Below are positions 60,035-64,000 of a DNA stretch of 64,000 bases, piece by piece. The first letter of the stretch is position 1; each line of letters starts with the position of its first letter. Source of the stretch: Dasypus novemcinctus (lineage: Eukaryota; Chordata; Mammalia; Cingulata; Dasypodidae); assembly GCF_030445035.2 (NCBI RefSeq), contig NC_080677.1, positions 1,240,001-1,304,000 of the forward strand. The letters run 5' to 3'. A model generated the notes under the pieces. It had not been told where the DNA came from and ran no database searches. It was given only the letters and a program-made list of their open reading frames with translations. The translations under genes and the position numbers were made by a program.

Positions 60035-60980
60035 TTTGCATAAAGTTCCTTTCTTTAAACTTACATATATCTCAACATTTCCTATTTATACCACTCTAAA
60101 GTGTACAGTTTGTAGTATAAATGAATTTCATAATATTGTGCTAATATCACCAACATCTGCCACCCAACTTGTTTTTTAAAACATCTCCTTACTTCCCCAT
60201 GATTGTCTTGTTATTTCCTGTTCATCCCTAGAATCAATGATTTCTTCAAGAAATCCTTTTCAGTTGAGATTGGGTATTTGAAGACCACACTTGTGGGATT
60301 AGTTTTGTTTATTGCTATTGGGTTGTCATTACTTCTGGGCCATTTGGAGGGATAGAGCTGGATAATATGCTTTTTTTTTTTTTGGAAAGAGAAAAAGAAA
60401 TTATGAAATTTGTATCAATATTTTGATTCAATTTTAAGATTAAAGGAGGTTTATTTAATTTCTTTGACTTTTTGTATTTATTCTTTTCCCTTGTAACTAA
60501 AAATGGTGATTCCCAGTGTCATTAGCATATCCCCTATTTATTTGATTCCCAGTGTCATTAGCATATCCCCTATTTATTTGATTCTAGAATATATACAGGT
60601 ATAATAATTTCAAAAGAACAAATTTAATATTATTATGAACAACAGTACTACTGAATGCCACCTCTCTTAGTAATTTGTGTCCCAATCTCAGTTGGCATTT
60701 TAAAAGTGACTTTCAATGGGTTATGCCACCCATTTAACATACAGTTAGGGTCTTTTGTATATCATCTGCTTAAGTTTTTGTTTGATCATTTCTCCTAGAG
60801 AATCCCATTTCTATTTGCTTCCTTTTGTTATGGCAAATAGGCCATAGTCAGTAAGAATCTATGTTCAGTGTGCTATCAAATGATGAAGAAAAATCCAGTA
60901 GGCAGTAGGAGTAGGAAAATAACAATTCTAAATGTTTGATCCTATATTAGGATCTTATTCTAAGAATTCACCACCATGGA
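60035..60980 (-). mobile_element. Old L1ME-like 3' region (part 3)
   Basis: It resumes after the LTR. Phrases such as gtactactgaatgccacctctcttag and aaaagtgactttcaatgggtta fit the L1ME 3' UTR. Confidence 0.6.
60508..60579. repeat. Perfect 36-bp tandem duplication
   Basis: Two identical 36-bp units starting gattcccagtgtcattagca lie head to tail (60508-60543, 60544-60579) within the old L1ME-like sequence. Identity shows a recent duplication. Confidence 0.95.
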
Positions 60981-62600
60981 GACCAGGTGAGGGATGTAGG
61001 ACATCACTGGCATCTTGCCATAGATTAACACTCTGCAACTGGAAATGTCAGCTGTACTGCTACTCACACATTCTTCCCACTAGTGCCTTCTGAAGACAAG
61101 ATTACAGAAAGATTTTTTAAAAAATGTAAACATTCTCTGGTCATTAAATCTACTGTATAATGCTAAGTAAGTCTCACAGATTGCATGTGGGATTTGAAAA
61201 GCAAGCCAGGAAAATCCCAACACTTTAGAATTTGTATTCTCAGTTTCTCAGTTGGCAAGTGTCACTCAAGACCATATTGTTACTGGATTTTGTCTAGGTT
61301 CTTGAGTAAACTGCAAGAAATGAATTTCAAGAAAATTACAGATCATGGATCCCAGAGAGAGGAAGGGGCTGAAGAGGGATGATTTACAGACCATAATTTC
61401 CCATTATAGATATAAGTGCCCAGGTTTACTTGTGTGTTGTTCATCATGGCGGGGGGAGAGGCGAGAGCTGGAACAGAAGGCAGTAATGGCGGGAACAGAC
61501 ATAAGGACCCAACCCAGGACGGGCACCGGGACAGGACAAAGGCAAGAGAAAACCACTAATTATTCTGCCCCTTTGCGCATGGCACAGGAGGAGCCCCAGC
61601 TGTTTGCTGTTTGATTGATTACCCCACCCATCAATCCCCCAGGAAGGCCCAATGATAAAGTCCTTGGGGAATATCCTGGGCTTCTCCTGGCTTCTGGATG
61701 AAGTCTCGTTCCAAATGGCAGAATCTTGAGAGGGCCCTCCAGCAGCCATCTTGGGGATGTTGATGTCCACGTGGACTCTTTGCCGGGTTCCAGGTCTGTC
61801 TGTTGATTCCCTATCTAGCCTGCTTCAATAGGTTAAGTCCTTTCTTTCCACCTTAGCACACCATTGAGTGTTTGCTGAAATGCTTCATTTTTTTCCTGAA
61901 ACTGTTAACATTTAGCACACCAGTTAAAATAAAATTAGAATACAAAATAACAAGTAAGCAAAGAAAAAAGAGATTGATCTCCAGCATCTTCTAGTTTTCA
62001 ACAGTACTTCCTGTTTTTGCTTCCTTCTTTCTTTTCTCTCTACTCAGAAATCAAAGGCTTTCTGGAATTCATTCAGAAGAGGACATTTCCATCTTCCTTT
62101 TTGTCATTGTATGAAACCATTAAAATTATTTAGTTATACTTAAGCATATACCACCCAACTTTCCAATTTACAGAGGAGTAAACTGAGGCACAGCTCAGTT
62201 AGTATGTCAAAGTTGACACTGATTTTCCCTAGAATAAAACACACTAACAAATCTTTGAGACTAATACTTGGATGAGCCTAAAGGGAAGATGTGTAAGTTA
62301 TGCCAATGCGATAGCAATCACCTAGATTAAACATAAAATAGTAGGCAATATGTCAAAGTATAGTGAAGAAAATATTTTTGTGGTCAGTGACAGTGAAGGA
62401 CAATTGTCTCACATGGAAATGACCCACTGCTTATAAAAACTGGCATAAACAAGCAAATTCTTTACAGTTTCTGGTGAGTAGGGAAACATCATCAACCACT
62501 TTGAAGAAGTTTTGAGGGAGACAGGGCTGCCGTGGACCCTGTTTCAGATTAGCAAAGCGACACTGCTGAAAGCAGCAGCAGCTGGGAAGGGACAAGAGCA
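60981..62600. other. Unassigned DNA with a CpG-bearing block
   Basis: 61440-61790 is GC-richer with several CpGs (atggcggggggagaggcg, gacgggcaccggg) and carries an 89-codon plus and a 108-codon minus frame without motifs. It may be an unrecognised LTR or old promoter-like DNA. 61830-62600 is AT-rich apart from a MIR-like fragment at about 62140-62215 (tttacagaggagtaaactgagg). Confidence 0.35.
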
Positions 62601-63070
62601 CATTCCAGATCTTCCTGCAGGGAGGTCTGTGACACTGCATGGTTTACCTGTGTCTCCCACTGTGTCCTAACCCACAGGGCTGTGAATGCGGCCTTCTTCA
62701 GAAAAGGGTCTCTGGAGATGTGATTAGTTAGGAAGAGGTCACATGGAGCAGCGTGGGGCCCTGGTCCAACACCACTCGTCCCATCTAAGAAGGGCAGATT
62801 AGACACGAGCAGACTCAGGGGACAGGGCCACGTGGAGACAGAGGCAGAGAGGAGTGATACCAAGCCAAGGAAAGCCGAGGAGAGCTGGGAACCAAGAGAA
62901 GGCGGGGAGGCAAGTAAGGGCTCTCCGTGCAGGTGTCAGGAGGAGCATTGCCCTGCTGGCTGCTCAGTTTCAGACTCCTAGTTCCAGGACCAGCAGGCAA
63001 TAAATAGCTGTTACTGCTTATGTTAAGCCACTCCATTTGTGGTACTTTGTCATGGCAGTCTAGGGAATCT
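62600..63070 (+). repeat. MLT1-type solo LTR
   Basis: The order is ctgtgtcctaacccacagg near 62664, ctctggagatgtgattag near 62710, ggacagggccacgtggagac near 62818, then gttaagccactccatttgtggtactttgtcatggcagtctaggg-type MLT1 3' end at 63023-63065. The left edge is approximate. The minus 104-codon frame is antisense. Confidence 0.75.
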
Positions 63071-63474
63071 AGAGTATTTTTGAAAAGGCAGATAGGATTA
63101 ACTTAAAGAAGCTCTCTGGAGTTACAGCTAGGGCAAGTCATGGATGGTAGCTTATTCTGACTCACAGAGGAAATCACTGCAGAATTGATGAAAAATTTAA
63201 TGAACTAAAGAAAAGGCAAAATTGAGGAACAAACAACCAATCAGAAGAGAGCATGGTGAGGACAAAATGAAAAAATGGCAATATGATGTTCAAACACATT
63301 AGTAATTATAATAAAGAAGAAATGACTACATTTCCCTCTTGTGAAGGACCCTGATACAGAGAAATTCAGGAGGATATAGATTCAGTCTTGGGAAATGAAA
63401 TGCTTATTTCAAGCAAGAGAAAGCTTAGAGTTCTTTAGGAAAAGTAACAGGTCGATAAGGGAAATGGTCTCATT

Positions 63475-63990
63475 AACAAGTTAAAAGTTGTAACAGAAGA
63501 AAAAAATTGTAACATATTATATAAGGTTAATATTCAGAATATATTAAGAATTTCTTTGGATGAATAAGACAAAACAAAAGAAGCCAATATTGTTGGTGTA
63601 TAAATCAGCAATTCCTTAAATTAGAAGTACAAATGGCCAATTTTCCATGTATCAATGTTTAGTCTTATTAGCAATCAGGAAAAGCAAATTAAAAGAGCAG
63701 CAAGATACGCTTTCTACTCTTTAGATTGGAAAAATGAAACATTTGATCATAAATTATTTATGCAATGATGTCGGGAGAAACATACTATCATATATAATTG
63801 ATGCGAAAAGTCCTTTAGAATATGTTTATTTAGGGTAAATTTCCAAAAGTAATAAAACCTTAAAATATTCATAAGACTACTCTGCTGAAACTGAAGTCTG
63901 GATATTTGCACTTCTGTTCTATTCTTGCTTCTGAGCATGAAAATGTCTTTTTGGGTCTATTAGTATTATTATGTTGAAATTGATCTGTCA
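63475..63990 (+). mobile_element. Old L1 ORF2 3' fragment, sense
   Basis: Decayed sense L1: cagaatatattaagaatttctt, caaatggccaattttcc and gcaatcaggaaaagcaaatta correspond to the region where intact L1s read about resuming position and residual primer text in ORF2's C-terminal third. It may continue beyond the window end. Confidence 0.6.
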
Positions 63991-64000
63991 TTGCTCTTTG

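Overview
The window is mammalian nuclear DNA, almost certainly from an armadillo (Xenarthra, most likely Dasypus). The diagnostic signal is a set of DAS-type tRNA-derived SINEs: five long copies (63-458, 4646-5048, 15030-15451, 29088-29500, 39696-40132), one permuted relative (56570-56892) and three short tRNA-only copies. Xenarthran-type L1 3' tails and a xenarthran MaLR-like LTR family agree with this. I found no protein-coding exon, rRNA, functional tRNA or CRISPR array that I can support. The open reading frames are pieces of transposons, antisense shadows, or accidents of GC-rich or pyrimidine-rich DNA. The window reads as a gene desert or a large intron.

Layout. 1-9.5 kb: an old antisense L1 (about 1.29-9.0 kb) split by a short SINE, a full DAS SINE and a complete MaLR-like provirus (5074-7738, 5-bp target duplication). 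10.9-15.9 kb: L2 remnants and an MLT1-type provirus (11834-14447) carrying an L1 tail. 15.9-22.4 kb: mostly unique sequence with one minus-strand solo LTR. 22.4-26.6 kb: an antisense L1 that keeps its 5' UTR, ORF1 and 3' end but lacks most of ORF2. 26.7-32.5 kb: unique AT-rich DNA with one SINE. 32.5-35.2 kb: old L1 with a younger 882-bp L1 tail inside it. 37.6-39.1 kb: a CpG island built around a 49/59-bp minisatellite with a higher-order pattern. 39.3-43.8 kb: a SINE and L1 fragments. 43.8-50.6 kb: an MLT1 LTR cut in two by a 6.4-kb antisense L1 that itself contains an LTR-element fragment. 51.2-61 kb: an old L1ME-like 3' region split by a 7-kb L1 (51846-58844) and by a solo LTR (59422-60034). 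The 7-kb L1 received three further insertions. 61-64 kb: an unassigned CpG-bearing block, an MLT1 LTR and an L1 remnant.

There is no operon-like functional unit. The information lies in the stratigraphy: oldest layers are L2, MIR, L1M and MLT1, then xenarthran L1 and MaLR-like elements, then DAS SINEs and L1 tails. The features most worth following up are the orphan CpG island with its minisatellite, the ORF2-less L1 with a tandem-monomer 5' UTR, the permuted SINE, and the 263-codon gag-like frame in the provirus. Family names come from recognising consensus patterns by eye, so subfamily assignments are approximate.
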